Positions 7,123 through 16,362 of a stretch of 64,000 nt of DNA are shown in pieces; the first letter of the stretch is position 1; each line of letters opens with the position of its first letter. The position numbers were made by a program, and so were the translations under genes. Where the stretch lies: the NCBI RefSeq assembly GCF_001411495.1, contig NZ_CP012982.1:2418001-2482000 (forward strand), read 5' to 3'. Origin of the DNA: Burkholderia cepacia ATCC 25416. GTDB taxonomy: Bacteria > Pseudomonadota > Gammaproteobacteria > Burkholderiales > Burkholderiaceae. Under the pieces are notes generated by a model that saw only the letters and a program-made list of their open reading frames with translations, was not told the origin of the DNA and did no database searches.

Positions 7123-8019
7123 TCAGGCGGCGGCCGGCACGGTCGCGACGGCCTGCGCACGCTCGGCCAGGCGGCGCTGCCAGCGGCGCACGTGCGGCAG
7201 GTCGTCGTCGAGCCAGTACGCGTCGTCTTCGGTGATCACGAGCAGCTCTTCGAATTTCGCGCCGACGCCGGCGAAGCCGAGATGCGGCTCGACGGCCCAC
7301 AGGCCCGGCACGGGTGCATGCTCGGAGCGGCGGTCGATCGACCACAGCGGCGACCAGCCTTGCTGTTTCGCCGCGCGCCCCTGGTCGAGCAGCAGGTTGC
7401 GCGTCGCGTTCAGCCCGAAGCGCGCGACGAAGCGCGGCTTCGACAGCTTGTGGATCTTCGCGACGCGATGCGCGAGCACCTTGAACGGATAGGCCTTGTG
7501 GCGCGGCTCGACGCCCTGGCGGCGGCACAGTGCGTCGACTTCCTGCGCGACCTCGGCCATCGGCCGGCGCGCCTTCACGAGCCGCACGATCAGGTCGCGA
7601 TGGTCCATCAGGTCGTCCTGCAGCTGCTCGAGGATCGGGTTCTGGCCGAGGCAGTGCGCGTAGCCGACGTCGGCCACGATGCCGTCGAGCACCGGCGCGA
7701 CGTCGAGGATCACCGGCATGTCGGTTTCGAGCTGCCGGTTGCTCGGGAAGAACGCGAGATTGAAGCCGCCCATGTGCTTGAGGCCCGAGAAGCCCTGGAA
7801 GGCGGTGCGGTCGCCGAACCACGCGAACGGCTTGTGCAGCCAGTCGTGAACGCCGTTGTCCTGCAGCCATTCGGTCAGGAGGCGCGCGGCTTCCTTTTCG
7901 GTGATGCCGGGGTAGAGCATCGCGCCGACGGTCTCGACACAGCGGTAGGCAAGCTGCTGGACCGCGCGGAATTGCGGCAGCTCGTCGAGGTGGACTTCCG
8001 GCAGCGAGTGGTCGGCCAT
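7123..8019 (-). CDS. M24 (pita-bread) metallopeptidase-like protein
   Basis: 298 residues, first gene of the operon, starting MADHSLPEVHLDEL at 8019 after GGAGACGC. It has the Xaa-Pro aminopeptidase/methionine aminopeptidase fold signature: metal-ligand region PVILDVAPVLDGIVAD with Asp106 and Asp117, a His-containing AHRVAKIHK segment, and two Glu-containing strands near the C terminus (VEPHLGF and KFEELLVITE). It lacks the N-terminal creatinase-type domain, so it is a single-domain form. Some homologues of this size are not proteolytic but act as lyases or binding proteins, so the exact substrate is open. Cytoplasmic; no signal peptide. Confidence 0.85.
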   Translation of the reverse strand: MADHSLPEVHLDELPQFRAVQQLAYRCVETVGAMLYPGITEKEAARLLTEWLQDNGVHDWLHKPFAWFGDRTAFQGFSGLKHMGGFNLAFFPSNRQLETDMPVILDVAPVLDGIVADVGYAHCLGQNPILEQLQDDLMDHRDLIVRLVKARRPMAEVAQEVDALCRRQGVEPRHKAYPFKVLAHRVAKIHKLSKPRFVARFGLNATRNLLLDQGRAAKQQGWSPLWSIDRRSEHAPVPGLWAVEPHLGFAGVGAKFEELLVITEDDAYWLDDDLPHVRRWQRRLAERAQAVATVPAAA

Positions 8020-8446
8020 GATGCGTCTCCAAGGGGGCGCTGATCCGGAATCCGTCCGCCGACGTCGCCGTCACGGGTTATTCAGTCAGCATTTAATGTG
8101 TCATTGAACAATGTAACGATCATAGACGGTTCCGCGTGCCGGGACGTGAGGATTTGTCCTAATGGCAGGGGGAAATGGAGGGGAGCCTCTAGGTTTCCGG
8201 ACGATGCCGCAAGCGGGTGCGTCGCCGGCCCGGACGGCCGTGTTCGATCGTTTCGTGATGCCCGGCATGTCGCGCCGGATCAACTCGCCGTCGTGTCGCG
8301 GCGTGACGCTGTCAAATTGCCGAAATAATTTCGACACATCATTCGCCCCCGATTCGAAGCCGTCCCGGCTTCGCGGTGGCGATGACCCGCCAGTGCGCCG
8401 CACGGGGCAGTGAACGGAACCGATTCGACATTTCCACGGAGAGACC
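8020..8446. promoter_or_regulatory. Divergent control region with a CATTG-AA-CAATG dyad
   Basis: 427 bp between the M24 operon (minus) and the PchP-like gene (plus). The segment 8075-8130 is unusually A/T-rich and contains a perfect inverted repeat CATTG-AA-CAATG at 8102-8113, about 85 bp before the operon start, a plausible operator (TetR-like size). The remaining 300 bp up to 8446 hold no coding sequence I can support. Confidence 0.4.
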
Positions 8447-9724
8447 ATGCAACGCCGCCAGTTCATGAACACCCTTGCCGCGGCGACCGCTGCGACGTCG
8501 CTGATGCTCAAGGCCGGCACCGCCTACGCAAAGAGCGCCACCGCGCCGGACGCGCTGGACCCGGGCCGCTGGTCGCCGTTCAACGCCGCGCGCCTGCAGG
8601 CGGTGCTCGACCAGCATGGCGTCGCGAGCGCGCGCTACGACGAAAAGCGCCGCCCGTACGCGGTGTTCGACTGGGACAACACGTGCATCATGAACGACTG
8701 CGAAGAGGCGTTGCTGATGTACCAGATCAACCATCTGCAATACAAGCTGACACCGGACGAATTCGTCGGCGTGATGTGGAAGGACGTGCCGAAGGGCGCG
8801 TTCATGAAGGACTACACGACCGTCGACGGCAAGCCGGTGACGATGGAGGATCTCGCCGCCGACGTCGAATCCGACTACCGCTGGCTCTACGCGAACTACA
8901 AGGGTTTCGGCGGCAGCAAGAGCCTCGACGAGATTCGCGAGACCGACCAGTTCAAGGATTTCCGCGCGAAGCTGTACTTCATGTACGACGCGATCTGCGA
9001 TACGCATCCGCTCGAAGTCGGCTACAAGTGGATCATCTATTTCTACAAGAACATGACGACCGCCGAGCTGCAGGCGATGGCGGAAGCGTCGGACAACTAC
9101 GGGATCGGCGACGCGCTGCGCAAGGTTCGCTACGAAAGCCCGAAGACGCTGCCGGGCAAGGCCGGCGTCGTGGCCGATACGCATTTCCACGGCATTCGCA
9201 TCCATGAGGAAATCCGCGCGGTGATGCACACGCTGCGCGCGAACGGCATCGACGTGTACGTGAGCACCGCATCGCTCGACGATGTGGTGCGCGTGTTCGC
9301 CGGCAATCCGAACTACGGCTACGGCGTGCCGCCGGAGAACGTGATCGGCCTGCGCCTCGACATGCAGGACGGCAAGTACACGAGCACCTATCCGGCCGGC
9401 TGGCATTTCAACTGGGGGCCCGGCAAGACGGTGGGCATCCGTAACGTGCTCGTATCGAAGAAGGGCTACGGCCCGCTGCTGGTGTTCGGCGACAGCGACG
9501 GCGACGCGTGGATGCTGCGCGACTTCAAGGACACCGCGGCCGGCGTGATCGTCAACCGGATGAAGAAGGGCGAGATCGGCGCGGACAGCAAGCTCGCGGC
9601 CGGGCAGATCGGCCAGCCGGATGCGCGCTTCCTGCTGCAGGGCCGCGACGAGCACACGGGCCTGATGATTCCCGACGAGAAGTCAATCAAGTACGGCAAG
9701 AGCGAGCGCAAGCTGCTCGCCTGA
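8447..9724 (+). CDS. Exported HAD-family phosphatase, phosphorylcholine phosphatase-like
   Basis: 425 residues; start MQRRQFMNTLAAATAATS with GGAGAG seven bases upstream. The N terminus has RRQFM followed by a hydrophobic run and an Ala-rich end (GTAYAKSA), so it is a probable twin-arginine or Sec signal peptide and the enzyme acts in the periplasm. HAD motif I is VFDWDNTC (Asp75 nucleophile, Asp77 acid/base), motif II lies in YVSTASLDD, and motif IV is FGDSDGDAW (Asp349, Asp351 and Asp353). Size, export and motifs resemble Pseudomonas PchP, which removes phosphate from phosphorylcholine released by phospholipase C; choline specificity here is inferred. Monocistronic, with hairpins downstream. 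Confidence 0.85.
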   Translation: MQRRQFMNTLAAATAATSLMLKAGTAYAKSATAPDALDPGRWSPFNAARLQAVLDQHGVASARYDEKRRPYAVFDWDNTCIMNDCEEALLMYQINHLQYKLTPDEFVGVMWKDVPKGAFMKDYTTVDGKPVTMEDLAADVESDYRWLYANYKGFGGSKSLDEIRETDQFKDFRAKLYFMYDAICDTHPLEVGYKWIIYFYKNMTTAELQAMAEASDNYGIGDALRKVRYESPKTLPGKAGVVADTHFHGIRIHEEIRAVMHTLRANGIDVYVSTASLDDVVRVFAGNPNYGYGVPPENVIGLRLDMQDGKYTSTYPAGWHFNWGPGKTVGIRNVLVSKKGYGPLLVFGDSDGDAWMLRDFKDTAAGVIVNRMKKGEIGADSKLAAGQIGQPDARFLLQGRDEHTGLMIPDEKSIKYGKSERKLLA

Positions 9725-9737
9725 CGGGTGCCTGCTG

Positions 9738-9756
9738 CCGGGCCGTGGCGGCCCGG
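9738..9756 (+). terminator. GC-rich hairpin after the phosphatase gene
   Basis: Perfect 8-bp stem CCGGGCCG/CGGCCCGG with a TGG loop, 14 bp after the stop codon. No T run, so termination strength is uncertain. Confidence 0.4.
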
Positions 9757-9807
9757 TATCCGGCGGGATCGACGGCGGCGCGTCGCGCGGGCCGGAACTC
9801 GCGCGTC

Positions 9808-9878
9808 TCAGCGCTCGCGCGGCGTACCCAGCCGATCCAGCAACGCCCCCAGCAGATCGATCGGCAGCGGAAACACGA
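9808..9878 (-). pseudogene. Remnant of a slipin gene 3' end
   Basis: On the minus strand this reads [16 protein letters not shown] followed by TPRER and a stop at 9808, the same C-terminal motif that ends the intact slipin at 11277-12050 (which finishes GGKREE). Forty-seven bases are identical between the two sites. Upstream of 9878 the frame loses all similarity to slipin, so only the last ~20 codons are present. It marks the left edge of the segment carrying the Abi gene. Confidence 0.7.
9832..9878. repeat. 47-bp direct repeat, left copy (attachment-site-like)
   Basis: Identical to 11301-11347, and four further bases match beyond a single mismatch on the outer side. The repeated sequence is the 3' end of the slipin gene. 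The two copies bracket a 1.4-kb segment containing the Abi_2 gene. Confidence 0.85.
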
Positions 9879-9992
9879 AAATGAAGGAGAAGCGCCGGAC
9901 CGGGCGCCGGACGATCGATCGGGTGCGGGAGTGGCACCGAATCCGGAGAGGGAAGCGGATCGAGCTCGCAACGGAGGAGGCGGACAATAAAA

Positions 9993-10016
9993 AAAGGACG
10001 CTTGCGCGTCCTTTTG
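9993..10016. terminator. Bidirectional rho-independent terminator after the Abi gene
   Basis: Perfect 10-bp stem AAAAGGACGC/GCGTCCTTTT with a four-base loop. The A run on the left makes it a terminator for the minus-strand Abi gene (ending 10167), and the T-rich right arm serves plus-strand transcription from the phosphatase side. Confidence 0.8.
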
Positions 10017-10166
10017 CCGTCTGAAGTGTTGCGCATCGTCGAGAGGCGTCCCCAGCGTTTTCATCGGCAATGCTAGCGAAGTATCGAACGAATGTCAAAA
10101 TGCAGCGCGTCGAAAGCGGAGCGTGACGGGCATCCTGCCGCGTGTTCGGTTGCATCCGTCCTGAAC

Positions 10167-11108
10167 TCACCGCCACGCCGGCGTCGAATGCCAATCGGCC
10201 GTGAAGCCGAGATGGGCCGCCGCGTCCACGTGCTCACACCCCGTCAACGTCGCTCGCAAGGCTTCGCGCCATTCGGTCCCATGACCGAGTGGGTCGAGCA
10301 GGGCCTTCATCATCGTTGCGCGGGCGTAGAACGTCTCCGGCCGGGTCATTTCCGGGGCATACCGTGCGAGCGTTCGCCCGGCTGGCTTGGCGGGAGGCGA
10401 TACCGTCAGCTTCATTCCCCAAAGCCGGGCGTGGTGCGCACACGCATTGCGCAGGTCGGTGAGCGATTGAAGCCAGCTGGTGAGCACGGTATCAGGGATG
10501 TCCGGCCACGCATGGCGTCCGGCGACCTTGCGGTCGCGCATCGAGAGCGCACTGAAGATTCGGGACAACGCGCCCAGGCTCAGCCGCTCGCAGACCAGCC
10601 AGATCGGCGGCAGGTCGGGGCTGGCATAGGTTCGATAGTAGTGAGTCAATGCCGAGCCTTTCCGGGTTTCGCACTCCCGGGCGATCTGATCCAGAATGCG
10701 CGCGTAGTGGCGCAGGTCGACGAAACGGTCCCTCTCGACGTACCAGTGGCTGCCGTAGTCGATTGCGAGGGGATTGCTGAGTGCGGCGCGCAGCGCAACC
10801 TCGATGCGCTCGACCGCGTCCATCGTGATCGAGCGCAGACGTCGATCGAATGCGTAGAGTTCAACGATGTCGGAGAATCGGGTTCGAGGCCAGAATCGCT
10901 TGGTCGTGGGGTTCTGGAACCGCCGCATGTAGACCAGCAACCGGAAATGGCCGATCGACCGGAGCATTCGCAAGTTCGCCGGGCGATCGTCGATGCGCAG
11001 TCCGCGTTGCCACAGTCGATGCAGCGTTTCCTCGGCGCTGAGGGCCACCTTGCCATAGGCCCTGGTTGGCGTCGCCGATGCCGTTTTCCTTGTCCGAGTC
11101 TTGCCCAT
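10167..11108 (-). CDS. Abi_2 (AbiD/AbiF-type) HEPN-family abortive-infection protein
   Basis: 313 residues starting MGKTRTRKTASATPTRAYGK at 11108. It has the features of the Abi_2 family (PF07751): an N-terminal helical segment with LRSIGHFRLLVYMRRF (about 49-64), DIVELYAFDRRLRSITMDAVERIEVALRAAL (split here as two adjoining motifs, DIVELYAFDRR at 80-90 and the following helix), and the C-terminal RNACAHHARLW with Arg220 and His225. R-x4-H is the ribonuclease signature of HEPN domains, so the protein probably cleaves RNA during phage infection, as proposed for AbiD/AbiF. It is a solo gene with no toxin/antitoxin partner of normal size, and lies between two 47-bp copies of the slipin gene end. 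A basic, Thr-rich N terminus may be disordered. Confidence 0.85.
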   Translation of the reverse strand: MGKTRTRKTASATPTRAYGKVALSAEETLHRLWQRGLRIDDRPANLRMLRSIGHFRLLVYMRRFQNPTTKRFWPRTRFSDIVELYAFDRRLRSITMDAVERIEVALRAALSNPLAIDYGSHWYVERDRFVDLRHYARILDQIARECETRKGSALTHYYRTYASPDLPPIWLVCERLSLGALSRIFSALSMRDRKVAGRHAWPDIPDTVLTSWLQSLTDLRNACAHHARLWGMKLTVSPPAKPAGRTLARYAPEMTRPETFYARATMMKALLDPLGHGTEWREALRATLTGCEHVDAAAHLGFTADWHSTPAWR

Positions 11109-11276
11109 CGTTGATCCGTACTGCCATGCATGCGGATCTCGTTGTATACGCCATCGGACCGCGAGCGGCCATCTTCCATACCATTCGGCTGATAGGGGGC
11201 GCCGGTCGGTATCGATGCCTGTTGCCCCTCGTCCGGCGAATCCGGTGAGTATCCGGCGAGGATCCGAATGTCTGTC

Positions 11277-12050
11277 TCACTCCTCCCGCTTCCCGCCCAA
11301 CCGATCCAGCAACGCCCCCAGCAGATCGATCGGCAGCGGAAACACGATCGTCGAATTCTTGTCCGCCGCGATCGTCGTCAGCGTCTGCAGGTAGCGCAGC
11401 TGCATCGCCTGCGGCTGCAGTGCGAGCCGCTGCGCGGCCTGCAGCAGCTTCTCCGATGCCTGCAGTTCGCCTTCCGCATGAATCACCTTCGCTCGCCGCT
11501 CGCGTTCGGCTTCGGCCTGTCGCGCGATCGCGCGGATCATCGTCTCGTTCAGGTCGACGTGCTTGATCTCGACGGTCGATACCTTGATCCCCCATGCATC
11601 GGTCTGCGCATCGAGCGTCTTCTGGATGTCGGCGTTCAGCTGTTCGCGCTCGGCCAGCAGCGCATCGAGCTCGTGCTTGCCGAGCACCGAACGCAGCGTC
11701 GTCTGCGAGAGCTGGCTCGTCGCGTCGAAGAAGCGCGCGACCTGGATCACGGCCTTCTCCGGATCGACGACGCGGAAATACACGACCGCATTGACCTTCA
11801 CCGACACGTTGTCGCGCGTGATCACGTCCTGCGGCGGCACGTCGAACACGACGGTGCGCAGGTCGATCCGCACGACTTGCTGAACGATCGGGATGATCAG
11901 CACGAGCCCCGGCCCCTTCACTTTCCAGAACCGGCCGAGCATGAACACGACGCCGCGCTCGTACTCGCGGAAGATGCGGATCGACGACGCAACGAGCACC
12001 ACGGCGAAGACGATCAGGACGCTGCTGAAGCCGAATGTGTAGCCGATCAT
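11277..12050 (-). CDS. Slipin/stomatin-like SPFH membrane protein
   Basis: 257 residues starting [19 protein letters not shown]: one N-terminal membrane span (about 6-24) followed by the SPFH domain ([28 protein letters not shown]) and a coiled-coil region ([20 protein letters not shown]). It belongs to the prokaryotic stomatin (slipin) group that assembles in membrane microdomains with NfeD. Its start codon overlaps the nfeD stop by four bases (ATGA), so the two are translationally coupled. The last 16 codons are also found 1.47 kb downstream as a 47-bp direct repeat flanking the Abi gene. Confidence 0.92.
   Translation of the reverse strand: MIGYTFGFSSVLIVFAVVLVASSIRIFREYERGVVFMLGRFWKVKGPGLVLIIPIVQQVVRIDLRTVVFDVPPQDVITRDNVSVKVNAVVYFRVVDPEKAVIQVARFFDATSQLSQTTLRSVLGKHELDALLAEREQLNADIQKTLDAQTDAWGIKVSTVEIKHVDLNETMIRAIARQAEAERERRAKVIHAEGELQASEKLLQAAQRLALQPQAMQLRYLQTLTTIAADKNSTIVFPLPIDLLGALLDRLGGKREE
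11301..11347. repeat. 47-bp direct repeat, right copy (inside slipin 3' end)
   Basis: The in-gene copy of the repeat at 9832-9878. It codes for the conserved C-terminal slipin segment ending LLDRLG. Confidence 0.85.
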
Positions 12051-13636
12051 GTTGGTTCACCTTGATGTTGTTGTTCCTGCGCCGGCACGTCGTACAGCGG
12101 CGCGACGGTGAGCATCAGCCCCTGGCGGCCGGTGACGCGTACGCGGCAGCCGGCTGCGAGCGGCACGCTGCTCGCGACGCGCCAGCGCTCGCCATGCACG
12201 CGCGCCCAGCCCGCGGCCGATGGAGCGGTGCCGGCTGCGCCGTGCGGCTGGTCGGCGCGCAGGCCGTCGTCGAGCACCTCGCCGATGCTGCCGACCATCG
12301 CCTCGGCACCCGTCACGACCGGGCGCCGCCGCGCGCGCAGCGCGACGCTCGACACGCCCGCGACGAGCAGCCCGCCGCCGAGCGCCAGGCTCGCGATCAC
12401 GGGCCACGGAATCCCGTAGCCGGGCACGTCGGTGTCGATCAGCATCAGCGCGCCGATCGTGAACGACACGATCCCGCCGAAACCGAGCACGCCGAAGGTC
12501 GGCAGGAACGCCTCGGCGACCAGGCAGCCGAGGCCGAGCAGCACGAGGCCGAGGCCCGCATAGCTGATCGGCAGCAACTGCATCGCGAACAGCCCGACCA
12601 GCAGGCAGATCGTGCCGGCGACGCCCGGCAGCACGAAGCCGGGGTTCGCGAACTCGAAGAAGAGGCCGTAGATGCCGATCGTCAGCAGGATCAGCGCGAC
12701 GTTCGGATCGGCGATGATCGCGAGGAAGCGGCTGCGCCAGTCGGGTTCGACGATGACGAGCGGCGCGTGCGTGGTCGCGAGCTTCACCGTGCCGGCGGTG
12801 GTCGTTGCGGTATGGCCGTCGAGCTGGCGCGCGAGGTCGGCCGGATCTTGCGCGATCAGGTCGACGACGTGCTGCGCGCGCGCCTCGCTGGCCGACAGGC
12901 TGACGGCTTCGCGCACCGCGCGCTCGCCCCATTCGGCATTGCGCCCGCGCAGCTGCGCGAGGCCGCGGATGTAGGCGGACGCGTCCTGCATCGCCTTGCG
13001 GATCTCGGTCGATTGCGTGTCGGTCGGCAATGCGGCCTGCGTGGCGGCCTCGGACGCACCGGATGCCCCTGACGCACCCGGGGTTCCGGCCGGCGGGCGC
13101 GGTGCGGCGGGGTTCGCACCCGGCGGCGCGGCGCCGCCGATGCCGAACTGCACCGGCGACGCCGCGCCGAGATTGGTGCCGGGCGCCATCGCCGCGAAGT
13201 GGCTGGCATAGACGATGTAGGTGCCCGCGCTGGCGGCCCGCGCGCCGCCCGGCGCGACGAACGCGGCGACCGGCACGGGCGAGCCGAGGATGGCCTTGAT
13301 GATCTGCCGCATCGACGTGTCGAGGCCGCCGGGCGTGTCGAGCTGCAGGATCGCGAGCGGCGCGTGCTGGCGTGCCGCACGGTCGAGCGAGCGCACGATG
13401 AAATCGGCGCTGGCGGGCCCGATCGCACCGTTGATCGGGATCACGATGACCGGGCGGGCGGCGGGTGCGGCGGGTGTGTCGGCGGACGGCGGCGCGGCGA
13501 CCGCGGCGACCGCGTCACACACGACGAGCAGCGCCGCGAACAGCGCGGCGCGCGCGACCCGCGCGGACAGCGGGTGACGAGGGTGGCCGCCGGGCGTGGC
13601 AGGCACCGGCGACGGCCCGTGACGGTGAACGTGCAT
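12047..13636 (-). CDS. NfeD-family membrane-bound ClpP-class serine protease
   Basis: 529 residues of the long NfeD type (stomatin operon partner protein). After a signal-like segment (about 28-48) comes the ClpP-class protease domain: [29 protein letters not shown], and [11 protein letters not shown] with Ser136 as the likely nucleophile. A Pro/Ala-rich insertion (about 165-195) precedes the rest of the domain; four to five membrane spans follow (about 310-435), then a C-terminal OB-fold NfeD domain. The homologue PH1510 cleaves the C terminus of its stomatin partner, which is the next gene here and overlaps by 4 bp. The basic first 27 residues are unusual for a signal peptide, and a later in-frame start is possible. 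Confidence 0.9.
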   Translation of the reverse strand: MHVHRHGPSPVPATPGGHPRHPLSARVARAALFAALLVVCDAVAAVAAPPSADTPAAPAARPVIVIPINGAIGPASADFIVRSLDRAARQHAPLAILQLDTPGGLDTSMRQIIKAILGSPVPVAAFVAPGGARAASAGTYIVYASHFAAMAPGTNLGAASPVQFGIGGAAPPGANPAAPRPPAGTPGASGASGASEAATQAALPTDTQSTEIRKAMQDASAYIRGLAQLRGRNAEWGERAVREAVSLSASEARAQHVVDLIAQDPADLARQLDGHTATTTAGTVKLATTHAPLVIVEPDWRSRFLAIIADPNVALILLTIGIYGLFFEFANPGFVLPGVAGTICLLVGLFAMQLLPISYAGLGLVLLGLGCLVAEAFLPTFGVLGFGGIVSFTIGALMLIDTDVPGYGIPWPVIASLALGGGLLVAGVSSVALRARRRPVVTGAEAMVGSIGEVLDDGLRADQPHGAAGTAPSAAGWARVHGERWRVASSVPLAAGCRVRVTGRQGLMLTVAPLYDVPAQEQQHQGEPT

Positions 13637-13757
13637 CGGGGCGTCCGGGCGGCGCGTGGCCGTGCGCCATCCGGCTTGCGGAAAGGGCGTGGGCCCGATG
13701 CTTAAAGATTAGGCGGTTTCGGCGGAAAGCGCGAAGCGAGCGCCGTGCCGGCCGGCC

Positions 13758-14792
13758 TCAGCTCGCGCCGCCGCCGCGCGCGAGCACTTCGTCGCGATAG
13801 TCGGCCGGGCTGCGTCCGCTCCATTTGCGGAATGCGCGGTAGAACGCGCTCGGTTCCGCGAAACCGGTTGCAGCCGCGACGTCGGCGATCGTGCGCGCGG
13901 GGTCGGCCAGCGCCTCGAACGCGAGGTCGCGCCGCAGCGTGTCCTTGATCGACTGGTACGCGTGGCCTTCCTGGTGCAGCTTGCGGCGCAGCGTGGCCTC
14001 GGCCACGTGCAGCCGCGCGGCCATCCCGCCCGCACCGGGCCACGCGGCGGGCGGCATCCCGCGCAGCACCGCGCGCACGCGCTGCGCGAGCGCGTTCGGG
14101 TTGCGGTACTTGACGATGAAGCTCGCCGGCGCGTTGCGCAGGAACGTCTTCAGCGACTTCGCGTTCTGCACGACCGGCAGCGTCGCGAATTCGGGATCGA
14201 AATCGACATACGAATCGGGTTCGTTGAAACGCATGTCGTCGCAGAACATCGACGGATATTCATGGTCGGCGGGCGGCGTGTCGCAGCGGAAGCTCGCATG
14301 CAGCAGCGGGATGCGCCGCCCGATCAGCCAGCAGGTCAGCCCGTAGACGATGATGAAATAGGTCGCATACGTGAACATCGCCGGCGTCGCACCGTTGTTG
14401 CGGTGCACGAAGCGCAACCGCACGCGCTGCGGGTTCGCGTCGAGTTCGGCGTGCAGGTCGTCGAGCACGCAGTGCATGAAATTCACCGCGCGCGCCATCG
14501 CGTGCAGGCCGTCGCGCGCGGTCAGCGCCGCCTGGCTCATCGCGATGAAACTGCCGCTGCGCATCGGGTGGCGATCCTGCCCGAAAAACTCGTCGTCGAG
14601 CGTGCGCGCGATCGCGTTCCACAGCGCGCCGTATTGCTGCGCGGACACGCGTGCGCGCGGTTGCCCGAGCAGCGCCGGGGCGATGCCGGCCTGCGCGAGC
14701 AACGGTTCGGCCGCGACGCCGCGCCGGGCCGCGAGCGCGACGCTGTAAGCGACGAGGCTGATCGCGACGGTTCCCTTGTCTTCCTGCTTCAT
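13758..14792 (-). CDS. AraC-family regulator, probable activator of the valine operon
   Basis: 344 residues starting MKQEDKGTVAISLVAYSVAL at 14792. The N-terminal two thirds is the arabinose-binding-like sensor domain found in OruR/ArgR-type AraC proteins (LLAQAGIAPALLGQPRARVS and the DDEFFG motif). The C-terminal domain carries two helix-turn-helices: LHVAEATLRRKLHQEG and ADVAAATGFAEPSAFYRAFR followed by KWSGRSPADYR. It is divergent from the acyl-CoA dehydrogenase gene with 137 bp between the starts, the same arrangement as mmsR next to mmsAB in Pseudomonas. Control of the valine operon is therefore inferred from position, not shown. Confidence 0.88.
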   Translation of the reverse strand: MKQEDKGTVAISLVAYSVALAARRGVAAEPLLAQAGIAPALLGQPRARVSAQQYGALWNAIARTLDDEFFGQDRHPMRSGSFIAMSQAALTARDGLHAMARAVNFMHCVLDDLHAELDANPQRVRLRFVHRNNGATPAMFTYATYFIIVYGLTCWLIGRRIPLLHASFRCDTPPADHEYPSMFCDDMRFNEPDSYVDFDPEFATLPVVQNAKSLKTFLRNAPASFIVKYRNPNALAQRVRAVLRGMPPAAWPGAGGMAARLHVAEATLRRKLHQEGHAYQSIKDTLRRDLAFEALADPARTIADVAAATGFAEPSAFYRAFRKWSGRSPADYRDEVLARGGGAS

Positions 14793-16063
<1,271 letters not shown>

Positions 16064-16204
16064 GCCGCGACATTCCGCGTCGAAAGGAAGCATCGCGCAG
16101 GGCACGAGGGCAGTGCGGTGAACGCGGCACGCAACGACGTGACCGTGCACCGCGACAGAGGAGACCGGGCATGCGCTGCAGCCATGTTGCCGGTTTACCG
16201 CGAG

Positions 16205-16355
16205 GCATGGGACGAGGGTAAGTGTTGAAGCGTCGACTCTCGTCGACCGCGCAAGGCATGGGACGAGAGCAAGCGCTAAAGCGCTAACTCTCGTCGACCG
16301 CACGAGGCATGGGACGAGAGTAAGCGCTAAAGCGCTAACTCTCGTCGACAGGAGA
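16205..16355 (+). repeat. Three tandem 51-bp hairpin repeats inside the valine operon
   Basis: Units start at 16205, 16256 and 16307 (period 51). Each holds GCATGGGACGAG and a long inverted repeat: GACGAGAG...CTCTCGTC enclosing AAGCGCT/AGCGCTA, giving a stem of about 15 bp at 16262-16295 and 16313-16346. The second and third units are almost identical; the first is diverged in the inner part. The last unit ends directly at the GGAGAC ribosome site of the acyl-CoA synthetase gene. Possible roles are RNA stability or differential expression within the operon; not a coding repeat. Confidence 0.85.
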
Positions 16356-16362
16356 CAAAACG

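Noticed and set aside
9879..10166. Open frame on the minus strand joining the slipin remnant to DNA under the Abi terminator
   Set aside because: Beyond the 47-bp repeat there is no similarity to slipin and the frame crosses a strong bidirectional terminator.
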